NCBI RefSeq assembly: GCF_030445035.2
Contig: NC_080683.1
Span: forward strand, 88,745,675 to 88,809,674
Origin: Dasypus novemcinctus
Taxonomy: Eukaryota; Chordata; Mammalia; Cingulata; Dasypodidae
Length of the DNA stretch: 64,000 bases
Reading direction: 5' to 3'
This document shows positions 24,436 to 34,860 of the stretch, piece after piece; position 1 is the stretch's first letter, and each line of letters begins with the position of its first letter. Under the pieces are notes generated by a model. It saw only the letters and a list, made by a program, of their open reading frames with translations. It did no database searches and was not told the origin of the DNA. Both the position numbers and the translations under genes were made by a program.

Positions 24436-25240
24436 ACATTTGCTATTTTCATGTTTAATTTTTCTGGTTTTTTTTTTGGCAATCAGTGCATTTCTCCTGC
24501 CCCTCTAAAACAGGCCTGTCCCATTCCCCAACACATTCCCATTTTTCCAGACTGCAGTTTCCCACTCAGAGTCTTACACTCTGCAATGATGGCTCCTGTT
24601 TAGTCTTCTCAGGATTGCATTTTTTTTTTCTTATTTACTAAGTCAGTCACTTCTGTGATGATACCTGCCCCACTAGGGCTGGGTTGGGACATGTTCTGGA
24701 ATCTGCCTCTGGCTTTCTTTCCAAAGAGACCCAGAATTGTGGTCTATTTCCCATGCCATTATGAGGGAGGGTGAGCCCACTTTCCGCCCCTTGTTCTCCT
24801 TTGATCCCCAAGATGATTTCACATCAGGGGCCTCCGCTCTCCCCTAACACAAGACCAGTGTTGGTTCATCCTGATCCAGCTCAGCATGTCTTTGAAATCT
24901 CAAATATCATTGCAAAATATTTGCAGTACTAGCCCTTTTCATCCTGAAATGGTTACTTAATTTTTTGATATTGAACGCAATAAGAAATATATATTATGTT
25001 ATTATCCAATATAATGTGTACACGCATGTGAAACAAAAGTTCCTCAAAGAATATTTATGCTTATGTTGATTGAAATACTGTCATCTTTTTATTAAATTTC
25101 ATTAGAGAAGAATCTGACCTCACACACTAATTTGATTTCACATGTCATCAATAGTTTGTTCACCAACAGGTTGACAACTCCAGTTTGAAGAAGTGGGAAG
25201 GTCCCTAGGCTGCCATAACCCTTGCCGCATCTTTGAATTC

Positions 25241-25466
25241 TTTTTTTTTTTTAAATACATATATTTATTTATTTTTAAAGTAACTTTAGATTACATAAAT
25301 GTTACATAAAATATATAAGGGATTCCTATAAGCCCCACTCCCTCCCCCTCCCAAACTTTCCTACATTAATAACATCCTTCATTACTGACGTACATTTGTT
25401 ACAATTGATAAACCCATATTTAAGCATTGCTGCTAACCATGAACTACAGTTTACATCATAGTTAAA
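25241..25466 (-). mobile_element. Antisense LINE-1 3' end, truncated
   Basis: Starts with a T-run (25,241-25,251, the poly(A) tail read in reverse) and continues with 'gttacataaaatatataagggattcctataagccccactccc', '...gtacatttgttacaattgat' and 'catttaagcattgctgctaaccatg', words of mammalian L1 3' UTRs. The right arm of the duplication passes directly from 'tttgaattc' to the sequence after this block, so the insertion postdates the duplication. Confidence 0.8.
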
Positions 25467-25590
25467 GGCAGAAGCAGCTCCAGTTTCCCTGGGGAGGAAG
25501 GTAAAATCTTATCTTTATTTGTGTGTTTAAACCTTTCTCCAAGATCTTTGTTTCAAGATATTTTAAGTCTTCTTTATAGAAATTTAATCC

Positions 25591-25997
25591 TGGGAAGCGG
25601 ACTTGGCCCAATGTATAGGGCGTCCGCCTACCACATGGAAGGTCTGTGGTTCAAACCCCGGGCCTCCTTGATCCCGTGTGGAACTGGCCCACACGCAGGG
25701 CTGTTGAGTGCAAGGAGTGCCATGCCACGCAGGGGTGTCCCCCCCGTAAGGGAGCCCCACACGCAAGGAGTGCACCCCATAAGGAGAGCCACCCAGCATG
25801 AAAGAAAGTGCAGCCTGCCCAAGAATGATGCCATACACACAAAGAACTGACACAACGAGATGACGCAACAAAAAGAGACACAGATTCCCAGTGCCGCTGA
25901 TAAGGATAGAAGCGGTCACAGAAGAACACATAGCAAATGGACACAGAGAGCAGACAACTGGGGGGAGGGGAAAAGAGAGAGAAATTAAAAAAAAGAA
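25591..25997 (+). mobile_element. DAS-type SINE, sense
   Basis: Begins 'gggaagcggacttggcccaatg' (A box) with 'ggttcaaaccccg' as B box at 25,648. It ends in an A-rich tail and is flanked by a perfect 13-base target duplication, 'agaaatttaatcc' (25,578 and 25,998). Absent from the right arm. Confidence 0.96.
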
Positions 25998-26519
25998 AGA
26001 AATTTAATCCCGTGCTTCCTATCTCCCACTGAGGGACCTGAGGTTTCTTTCCTCATATGCTAGGAGGAAATGTTAATGTCCAATGATTGGTCAGTCCCTT
26101 TCTGCTGCTTGATTCAGTTTCTGTGGCCAAGGGGATGGGGAATGGTCATGAGAAAGAAACCCTGTCCATATGCTCACCAGGAAATAGTTATCCTTAGCAA
26201 GATAATTCACACATCCAACTCCTTAACATCTCCATTGCTACAGACCTAATCAGAGCCACTCTTTGGCCCATGTGAATAAGTGCAAAAGCATGCTAACTAC
26301 CCTGTTGCCTTCCTACCTCCCACAGTTCATTTTTCCACCCAACAAACAGAATGATTCTTTTAAACTTTCCATCAGAACAATCAAGTCATTTCTGTCTTAA
26401 ATTCTGCGAAGACTGAACAGCTCAATTAGAGTAAATCCTCTCAGACAGCAGCTTCTGCACTCTCTCCCCCTTCCCCCGTTGCTCCTATCTAGACACATTG
26501 GCTTTCTTTTTGTCAGACT

Positions 26520-26760
26520 GGGCACCCAGATTCCCAGGGCTCAAATCTAATTTCTGGGACCATGGGCAAGTTATCTAACTTCTGTTTTCCAGTTTCCTAA
26601 TCAATAAAGTGGTATGGTTAAGGTTAGTAACAAGCCCTACCTTTATTGTTGTGAGGATTAAATGAGATCATTCACATTGATTATTTAGCTCTAAGCCTTG
26701 CTCACAGACAGACTATACTAAATATTTGTTGTCAGTTATGAACATCATCTATTATTGTTA
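26520..26760 (+). repeat. MIR remnant in the left arm
   Basis: Words 'attcccagggctcaaatct', 'atgggcaagttatctaacttctg', 'gtgaggattaaatgagatcattcacattgattatttagctctaagcc' follow MIR in sense. The same MIR sits, inverted, at 36,170-36,440, so it predates the duplication. Confidence 0.8.
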
Positions 26761-27720
26761 TTGCTTTTTTGGTTAAGTGTAAGGTTGGCTATTAATTTAC
26801 CATACTCTTTATCATGTGAGAAACATGTTTTAGCCCAAGTTCTTAAAATGGTTTACACTTATTTATGAGAAGAGATTTCATTTTGACTAATTAAGGAACA
26901 AAATGATTGATTGGTCTTACTTATGGATTGCTAGAAGAAAGTATGACAATGTTTGCACCCTTTCTCCAGTCATAATTACATCCTGTTCTGTCTTCTGATT
27001 CTCCCTGCTTCCACACCAAATTGTAGTGGATGAGGTCAGAGAGCTATTGACTGGCCATACAGGTGGAGTTAGTTTTGAGGACAGAACTCTGGTTGCCTCA
27101 AAAAACAAAAACATGGGTCGTTAGACCCATGGCAGAAAAAATGGCTCTGGATCATTGGCATTCCTATTTGTGATAAGCTGTGGCCTCCTGGAAAGGATTG
27201 CATCCCTTCATGGAACATTGTCCAGGAAGTGTCACAAACATCAGGTTTAGCCTCAGGTTGTGGCTCCCAAAGAAAGCTGGTCCCATGCAGTTGAGATGGC
27301 TTTCTTTCCCTGACTGCACCTACTAACCCTAAATGCTGCACAAGGTCAGGAAGAGGAGGACGAGTTGGCATGGAAAGATTATTCACAGCAGCCAATTTCC
27401 CTGGGCATCTCTGGAAGCAGCACCTTGTTTATCCTTCCGAAGCCTGAAGTTTCCTGGGTTGATTTATTGGGTATTGTTTTGTTCCAACATAACATTAGGT
27501 ACACCCCATTTACTGTTTGTAAAGTCACCAAACTGAATATGATCCTCAGCTGAAGCTAGAAGAGTAATAGATGATAGAGTAAATTTAAAGGAGATATTAT
27601 CAAGAAGAAGCCTAGGACATTAAGAAACAGAAAGACTGCATTAGGAAAAGATTATGAGTCAAGTTACATCCCACCTCCCCAAGAGTACACGAGTTTTCTA
27701 TAAACCTACACATTTTCTAA

Positions 27721-28700
27721 TTCAAAGGAAAACAGAAATTAAGAAATTACAATTTTTAAAAAAGTAGTGGTTAATGTCCCTGTGATGGGAACAATAGTGG
27801 ACAAAGTTGCTGATAGATTTGGGGAAACTGCCTGAGATACAGTGAAACATTAAATATGCTTGCAACACGGGCTTGAGAAACCTTTGTCTAGAACTAAGAG
27901 GTTCTCTCTTGATCCTTTAGCCTCGTCTAATATCAGTATTGAATTGCTATTAGAATGTTTAATGGGGCTGGGTATCATCCTGTTATGTTTGCTAGTGACG
28001 GGGAAACCCCTCTATCCCTGGAGAGGTGTTGGGACTTCATCAACACTAACTGTAACCTTCATGCTATGTCCAGGGCAGGGCAGACATAGCAGCAAGAGAG
28101 TGGGTCTCATGCACTTTAGGTTGTTGATCCAAGAACTTAAGGAAAGGATGGAGTTGGAAAATGTTGGGGAAATATAACTAAAAACAGAATCTTCTCCCAA
28201 ACCAGAAAACACCCCCAGCAAGGTAGAAGAAAGAAAAAAAATTTATTACTGAATATTCATTAATTCAGAATGTGAGGCATCACAGGCAATCTGCTGAGGA
28301 GATTGCAAAGAAAGAAAGAACTCTCACTCTTTTATAAGGTCAAGAAGATACAACCCTTATATCCATATTCTCAAGGAAAATGATAATTAGTCCTCAATTA
28401 AGAGGACTTGGCAGCATTTTCACATATAATTCATCCTAAATTCGCCTGGTAACGGGGTCATCTTTGTGTTTGCTAATTGCTTCTATCGAAAGAAATGATA
28501 AAACTTCTCCTATCTTGGTGGCAAGAATACAATTACAAGGTGGAGCCAGACATCTGAGTCAAACTCCCATGGAGATGGGGAGAGGAGGGTCCTAACTTCC
28601 TTGATGCTCACATTTATAAGATGGCATCCGGATCCTTGAGTAAGGCATTCCTGGATTGCAAAGCTTGCAAAAGTCTTATTTCATTTTTTTTTAAATCACA
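27721..28700. other. Start of the spacer between inverted arms
   Basis: After the last arm homology (about 27,720) comes unassigned sequence. The stretch 28,230-28,640 begins with 'aaaaatttattactgaatattcattaattcag' and contains 'actcttttataaggtcaagaag', which could be an antisense ERV LTR (an AATAAA lies on the minus strand near its start). I cannot name it or find its ends. No gene visible. Confidence 0.35.
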
Positions 28701-28704
28701 TTTT

Positions 28705-29122
28705 TAAAAAAAGATTTATTTTTTATTTATTTCTCTCCCCTTCTCTCCCCCCCCACCCCAGGTATCTGCTCTCTGTGTCCATTTGCTGTGTGTTCTTCTG
28801 TGACCGCTTCTATCCTTATCAGTGGCACCGAGAATCTGTGTTTCTTTTTGTTGCGTCATCTTGTTGTGTCAGCTCTCCATGTGTGTGGCACCATTCCTGG
28901 GCAGGCTGCACTTTCGTGCTGGGTGCCTCTTCTTATGGGGCGCACTCCTTGCACGTGGGGCTTCTCTACGTGGGGGACACCCTTGCGTGGCATGGCACTC
29001 CTTGTGCGCATCAGCACTGCACATGAGCCAGCTCCACACGAGTCAAGGAGGCCCGGGGTTTGAACCGCGGACCTACCGTGTAGTAGGGGGATGCCCTATC
29101 CATTGGGCCAAGTCTGCTTCCC
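28705..29122 (-). mobile_element. DAS-type SINE, antisense
   Basis: Minus-strand head 'gggaagcagacttggcccaatgg' at 29,122 downwards, B box in antisense near 29,057 ('gggtttgaaccgcgg' region), T/A-rich tail at the left end. Imperfect flanking duplication 'atcacattttt' and 'atcattttta'. Confidence 0.94.
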
Positions 29123-29599
29123 ATCATTTTTAAATATGTACATACATCTCAAAGGAGGCAGAGAAAAAATTACAATTACAGGTTTTCTAAAAAAATGGAG
29201 CTTGGGTTTGTGGGTAGAGGGTCTCTTTACCTTTTTGCCCCAGGGAAAATTTATGTATTTAATTTGTATTTATTCATACCAAAGCCATCCACAAGCCTAT
29301 GTTCCCAGAAGCAGTTTCTTATAAAGAGGAATGCTTCACCCTTGAGGGAGAAGGTATCATCTTGGCTGATCTGCCCAGACTGGAAGGACAAGAGTTGTAT
29401 GAAGAGTAGTTCTGGCCACTAAGTCCAGAAATTACTCTTTAATTACCAAAGAAACTGTTATAAAGAAAACAGAAACCATTTTTAGGTAACACTACTCCAG
29501 CACCTAGTGAAGAGTGAGAAAGTAACAAGTATCACAATGTGAAAAAAGCCTTGCTCATATACAAATCTAAAATTTGGGACTTTCAGATCATGGGTTTGA

Positions 29600-31240
29600 G
29601 GCAGGGTACTATAGGAAACAAGGGGAAGGAGGCTGGTCAGAATAAAGCCATAATAGCCGGGAACCCCCTGTTCAGAACATAGCCTTGAGACCCTGCCGGA
29701 AAACCCCTAAGGGCAGGTAGCTACTCATAATGGTTAAAGCCATAACCATTACAACTGAAAAGCCTGCCAAGACCCTGGTCATGAGCTCCTGCTTGAAACT
29801 CCTGGGCTTAAAAGGAGTCCTGGATAGCTCCAAACAGTAAGTCCTCCCTACTGGTTCCCTGAAAACTAACAGGTAGAAAGGAAACCAATCAGGAGAGCAA
29901 ATAGCTGGAGCCCTCTTTAATGTGGAAGAAAAGGCTTTAAAAAGGCCCACCCCAGGGCCCCGCATATGTGTCTCCCTCTGCAGCATGCCTCCACCCACAT
30001 CTTATGTGTGTACTTTCTCTTTTCTTAATTCTTTTTTTTTTTTACCAAAATGAGATTTTATTTTGAAAGACACTAAGTAAAGAGGCCTAAGACTCAACTG
30101 GTGCAGATTACAAATTCATAATCTTTCCAACCCTGTCAATGGTCTTTGTCATGCCAAAAAGTTGCTTTCTTTGGTAATTCCTAGTTTTAGCTTCCTGGAA
30201 AAGAGATCTTTTCCCATAAGCCATCCTCATTTTTTAAATAGAGTAGAGCTCTATTTCCAGGAAACAGCGTGTTGATTGGAGATGGGTATTTCTTTGAAAA
30301 CATCAAGGTGGATCTGAGCGGCATCAGCCAGAGGTGACATGGAAAGGTTCTCTAGTATTTGCTTCTCATCTTGCTGCAACCAGAAATCCACTAGGCATCC
30401 AGTGATATGGTCCTATACGAAGTTGTTCTGTTTTTGCATCATATATGCTAATCATAGGTCCTCCTGTTAGAGTTGTGCAGCATGCAGCTCCTCCTCTGGA
30501 CCTCGATCTTGAAAGGAGGCTCTGTAAATCTGCAGTTTTAATGTTGGCAGCAATGCCATAAATTATTGGAAAGTGTTTTTCATTCTCTTCTGGGTCATTT
30601 AATTCTGTCACACATAATGTCATCAAGTGAATATTATCTTCTTGTCTGTCAAATTCACTAAGAAGTTGATGAGTAAGTTTTTGTGACAACTGCCTATCAT
30701 CACTGAAGCCTCCCACAAGGTGTAATTCCAGACTTCCATATTGAGAGTGGTTGGAAAAGGATTTTATGGAGTTCACGATCAAGGGGACCTCAGCTTTGGT
30801 GTCGGTTCCATCACAATGTGTCAAGCAGGTAGCCCCATTACCTGTGTGCCTCAGGACCACAATGTGACAAACAGTGGCATCATCAGAACCCAGAATGGAG
30901 ATGGAACCATCTCTTGGGGAGGTCACTGCAAGCTCTCTTTGCTGAACATACAGAAGGCCCTGGGGTCCCACTTGTTGAACGGCGTGACCTCTGAGAAGTT
31001 TGGCTCTTTTTTCTCAAGTGAAAGCAGAAAGTCAGAGGCCAGGGCTGCGGATGTGCCCACTGCACCTCGGCTGTACAAGGTTTGAAATCTCTTTCCAGGA
31101 AAACGTGGGGTGGTGGCCTCTTCTCATTTCTTAATAAACTCTTGTAACCGGCCTAATTAACCTGACACCTCTCTGAATTCTTTTTTGCAGTGAAGCCAAG
31201 AACCGAGAAACCTAGAACCCAGAGCATACCACTAACAGGT
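29600..31240 (+). mobile_element. ERV-type solo LTR, split by a pseudogene
   Basis: The sequence has an LTR layout in sense: a CCAAT word 'accaatcagg' near 29,884, a TATA-like 'ctttaaaaaggcccac' near 29,935, then after the inserted NTAN1 copy 'tttcttaataaactcttg' with the poly(A) signal AATAAA (31,133-31,138) and a U5-like 'ctgacacctctctgaattc'. No internal retroviral genes adjoin it, so I call it a solo LTR. The outer ends are approximate. The style (CCAAT, TATA, AATAAACTCTT) is that of gammaretrovirus-like ERV1 LTRs. Confidence 0.6.
30030..31126 (-). pseudogene. NTAN1P: NTAN1 processed pseudogene
   Basis: On the minus strand a 201-residue frame (30,366-30,971) reads as the body of NTAN1, the amidohydrolase that deamidates N-terminal asparagine in the Arg/N-degron pathway. 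Recognisable words are GPQGLLYVQQRELAVTSP, ISILGSDDAT, HIVVLRHTGNGATCLTHCDG, VGGFSDDRQLSQKLTHQLL and GGPMISIYDA. Upstream (to about 31,080) the N-terminal coding sequence is present but carries a stop and frame shifts. Downstream, the C-terminal part is out of frame and the 3' UTR runs to a 13-base T run at 30,032-30,044 (the poly(A) tail). No introns are present, although the parent gene has many exons. A target duplication 'tttcttaat' flanks it (30,021 and 31,127). The copy lies inside an LTR. Not expected to make active enzyme. Confidence 0.92.
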
Positions 31241-31660
31241 TCCCTTCTAGCAAGCTACCTGTTAGGGACTCAGGTAGGAAGCCCAGGTGCCCCATGCAAG
31301 CTCTAGGAGGGTGTCTTTGCTGGAGGTGAAGGGTGGGAGATGAGGAAAGCCCTGGTTGGTTTCTAAAGCACCTAAAAGTAGGTTGGGAAAAAGTTTGTCT
31401 CTCTCTTCAAATTAGAGACTTTGATACAGAAACCAATGTTTCCAGGGTTATAGAAAGTAGGCAAGTATACCTTTTGGATGATAGCTCAGGATAGCTGGGG
31501 CTACTTGAGGTGAATCACTTAAAGCTGAGTCAATATGGAGAATTGTGAACACTATAGGAAATTTTATGATATTAAAGAATCATCATTTTCTAAGGTATGA
31601 TGATAGTGTTTGAGTTACTATTTCTTAAGTTCTTTCTCTTTAGATCTATTTCCTGAACAA
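31241..31660. other. Spacer sequence, nothing recognised
   Basis: Unique-looking sequence between the LTR and an L1-like tail. No frame or repeat family recognised. Confidence 0.4.
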
Positions 31661-31828
31661 TTATGGATGAAATGATATGATTCTGGGATTTGTTCCTAAA
31701 TAATTCAATAGGGGGGATTGACCCTTAGTTGATAATTTGTTGAAGCTGAGTGACATGTACATAAGGATTCATTATACTATTCTCTATTTGTGTATATGTT
31801 TGAAATTTTCCATTAAAAATTGCTGAAG
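31661..31828 (+). repeat. L1-like 3' end fragment
   Basis: The phrase 'ttgaagctgagtgacatgtacataaggattcattatactattctctatttgtgtatatgtttgaaattttccattaaaa' is the 3' end of an old mammalian interspersed repeat that I believe is L1-derived. The MPHOSPH6 pseudogene was inserted just after it. Confidence 0.5.
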
Positions 31829-32756
31829 AGACCCAAACATGTTGTGGGGTGAGAGGCAACATGTCAGCAGAGCTCAAGGCCAGGTTGTCAAAAAAACTGC
31901 TGTGCATGAAAGTTCATGCAAAGGGACTAGACTCAGAAATCAAGAAACAACTAGAAGAAGAGGAGAAGAAAATCATTAGTGAAGAGTCTGGTACTTGGAT
32001 TTGCAAGAACTTAAAGAGAAAGAGAGTTTCATAAGAGAAGAGCAGAGTTTTATGCTATGTGAAGACCTTCTCTATGGAAGAATGTCATTCAGAGAATTTA
32101 ATCCTGAAGTTGAGAAATGAATGCTTCAGGTGAATGCTAAGAACAAAACAGAAGACACTGAAGACGAAATAGTGGAGCTCGATGTGTCTGATGAAGAAAT
32201 GACTAGAAGACATTAGATCTTGATAGGAAAATAAAAGTTTGCCAAGAAAAGAGACCATGCTAATTATGAAGAAGATGAAAATGGAAGCATAAAACAAGTT
32301 AAAGCAAAGAAGATATTCTTAAAGCCTCAAGATTAAAATGAATGCCTTAGATATGATTCTGGATGCCTCATGAAAGTTATCATGTTTTGGGACTCATTCC
32401 AGTTGTGTCCCTATAAATTATTTAAACTATAGTGTTTATTTGTAAAGCAATGTAAAATTTTAGAAGCATGCTGTTTTTGAAGCGGATGTCTGATGGATAT
32501 TATACATCCTTTACTTAATAGTAGTCATCCAGATGGGGTTTTAGCCCTTGATTTTCAAATGTACGTGTATACAAACAAGGATGTCCCCTAAAGATTTTTT
32601 GATCTCAGGTTTTTAAAATATAACTCTCTAGTCACTGACTTGAATTAACTCAGATAAATTATCAGCATTTAAATTGCCTTTATGTTTATATTTTACTTTT
32701 ATTCATCTGGTTAAGACTAATTTATAAAACACAATTTTGAAACCAAAAAAATAAAT
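31829..32756 (+). pseudogene. MPHOSPH6P: MPHOSPH6 processed pseudogene
   Basis: The first frame (31,849-32,034) reads RLSKKLL, LDSEIKKQLEEEEKKIISEE and then shifts. Further pieces in other frames encode the 'VELDVSDEEM' region (near 32,173) and 'KRDHANYEEDENG' (near 32,245), in the order of M-phase phosphoprotein 6, a nuclear exosome cofactor. Frameshifts and stops break it (for example after 32,034, and 'agacattag' near 32,215). There are no introns, a 3' UTR of about 400 bases follows, and the end is A-rich ('ccaaaaaaataaata'). It is flanked by an 11-base duplication, 'aattgctgaag' (31,818-31,828 and 32,757-32,767), which confirms L1-mediated retroposition. Confidence 0.92.
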
Positions 32757-32767
32757 AATTGCTGAAG

Positions 32768-33088
32768 CACAATTGGCTCTTCCTATTTCAGTTCTTGAAG
32801 CTGGTCACAGAAAGGAAGCTGAGGGTAGGCTGTGAGAGTCCAAAATCCTGGAAGATACCCGCTAATGTTTAATGCTCAGAGATGATGAGGACAAGGCAAA
32901 ATAAATGAGAGCAGTAGGGGCTGTTCTAGAAGTCTTTCAGAAGGACAAGAGAGGAAGGGATTCTTCCATAGAACCCACAAGAATCAACCACCAGGTTGCA
33001 GACATTTTGATACATACACCTCAATATAAGTTTGAAATCGAGTTGACTGCAAGTAAAACACAAAATCAAAATAGTAGTGGCTGAAACC
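32768..33088. other. Spacer sequence, nothing recognised
   Basis: Short unique-looking stretch between the MPHOSPH6 pseudogene and a SINE. No feature visible. Confidence 0.4.
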
Positions 33089-33102
33089 AGAATGCTCTTT
33101 AA

Positions 33103-33530
33103 GGGAAACGGACTTTGGCCCAGTGGTTAGGGCGTCCGTCTACCATATGGGAGGTCCACGGTTCAAACCCCGGGCCTCCTTGATCCGTGTGGAGCTGGCC
33201 ATGTGCAGCACTGATGCGCGCAAGGAGTGCCGTGCCACGCAAGCCACGCAAGGGTGTCCCCCGCGTGGGGGAGTCCCACGCGTAAGGAGTGCGCCGGTGA
33301 GGAGAGCCGCCCAGCGTGAAAAGAAAGAGCAGCCTGCCCAGGAATGGCGCCGCCCACACTTCCCGTGCCGCTGACGACAACAGAAGCGGACAAAGAAACA
33401 AGACGCAGCAAATAGACACCAAGAACAGACAACCAGGGGAGGGGGGGAAATTAAATAAATAAATAAATCTTTAAAAAAAAAAAAAAGAATTGAATGAGAT
33501 TGTTCGCATTGGCTTTAAAAAAAAAAAAAA
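33103..33530 (+). mobile_element. DAS-type SINE, sense, with extended tail
   Basis: Head 'gggaaacggactttggcccagtgg', B box 'ggttcaaaccccg' at 33,161, (AAAT)n and A-rich tail. A second A-run follows an extra 'gaattgaatgagattgttcgcattggcttt', so transcription probably read past the element before retroposition. Perfect 14-base target duplication 'agaatgctctttaa' at 33,089 and 33,531. Confidence 0.95.
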
Positions 33531-33719
33531 AGAATGCTCTTTAATTCTGTGTCACATCAGTGATATCAGAGGTTAGTATTCCAGGGCTAGGATTAATGGC
33601 ACCGTGGCCCTCGAAATCCAGGCTCCTTCCAGCACCTTTCTGTCAAGCCCTCATCCTCCTTGTCCAGGAGAGAAGGCTGTGCATTGAGGCAGCAGGATGG
33701 TGGAAGAGACCAGAGAAGG

Positions 33720-34640
33720 CTTTCTCACATTCTATACATATATATAGATTTCTCTCCATTATGTCTTCTCTGCAATGTAAAGAGTCTTGATTCCTGAATG
33801 AAAGTTTTCCCAAATATATCATATTTATAAGGTTTCTCTCCAGTATGGATTACCTGATGAATAAAGAAATTTTCTTCTGGTTGAAGTCGTTTCCACATTT
33901 CTTGCATATATAGGGATTTTCTCCTGTATGAATACTCTAATGTTTAGTGAGATATCACTTTTTTGTTGAAGGCTTTTCCACATTCTTTATATTCATATTG
34001 TTTCTTTTTACTATGAAAATTTTCAGGTTCTGTGAGATGTAATTTGTGACTAAAGGCTTTTTCACATCGCTTACATACATAGGTTTTCTTCCGAGTATGG
34101 AATCTCTTGTGTCATTTGACATTTGAATTAAAGTTTTCCCACATTGATATGATTTCTCTTCAGAATGAATTTTCTGATGAATACAGAGGCTTTCTCTTCG
34201 GTTGAATGCTTTCTCGCTTTTATTACATTTATATGCCATATTTATTACTTTTGTGTGGTTGTTCCCCAGTATGACTTTTCAAGTGTGGAATAAATGATGA
34301 CTGTAAAGAACAGACTTACTATATTCAGGAAACTCATACTAGAGAAAAAACATATGATTTTTCTCATATTACATGTGTTTTGCTTCAGACGAAAGCATTC
34401 TGATGTTCATACTAATGCTAATTTATGTAAGAGATATTGCCTGACTGAAGCATTTCCTTACATACACAGGATTTACGCCTGCATTATTTCTTTGATGTGA
34501 AAATAGATTTCCCACATTCATTACATACAAATGGTTTCTCCTAGTTATTAATTCTCAGTTCTTTCATGAGCTTGATTTTCCAACAGAAGACTTTCAACAC
34601 TCATTACACTTGAAGGGTCTGACTACTACGTGGGAAAAAC
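33720..34640 (-). pseudogene. C2H2 zinc-finger pseudogene, antisense
   Basis: Minus-strand frames contain decayed Krueppel-type fingers: linker words such as [21 protein letters not shown] and YKCNKSEKAFNRRESLCIHQKIH, with several spacer cysteines and histidines lost. At least seven finger remnants can be followed from about 34,640 down to 33,720, interrupted by stops and frame changes. No KRAB box was seen. A family of DNA-binding repressors is implied but this copy is dead. It lies in the spacer next to the right arm, and I see no counterpart near the left arm, so it is either an insertion or original sequence lost on the left. Confidence 0.8.
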
Positions 34641-34860
34641 TAGGGCAAAACTCATTATAGTCACCTCTTAAGAGGTGACCATTAAGGGATTTGGAGTTTT
34701 TCTTTTTGGAGTAATGAAATTGTTCTAAAATTTTTGTGGTAATGCATGCCTAACACTGTGATTGTACTAAAAGCCATTGATTGTATATTAAGGATAGATT
34801 GTATGATATGTGACTATATCTTGATAAAACTGCTTTAAAAACAAAAATTTAAAAAACTCA
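34641..34860 (+). repeat. L1-like 3' end fragment
   Basis: 'gaaattgttctaaaatttttgtggtaatgcatgcc...tgtgattgtactaaaagccattgattgtat...tatcttgataaaactgcttt' follows the 3' end of old mammalian L1 elements in sense. Confidence 0.55.

Larger units (their letters stand above)
20650..27720 (+). repeat. Left arm of a large inverted duplication (RFPL4B unit)
   Basis: This segment matches the reverse complement of 34,960-41,840 in the same order throughout. Clear anchors (left with right) are 20,708-20,732 with 41,752-41,776; the TATA segment 21,062-21,100 with 41,385-41,425; 22,300-22,490 with 40,640-40,890; the RFPL4B coding regions; 24,480-25,240 with 37,030-37,840; 26,021-26,200 with 36,720-36,885; the MIR-containing segment 26,580-26,830 with 36,120-36,400; and 27,280-27,700 with 34,990-35,670. 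Many substitutions separate the arms, so the duplication is old. Left-arm-only insertions are a 1.1-kb block (about 21,200-22,280), two SINEs (22,500 and 25,591) and an L1 tail (25,241-25,466). Confidence 0.9.

Noticed and set aside
30741-31085. 114-residue plus-strand frame
   Set aside because: Antisense shadow of the NTAN1 pseudogene.
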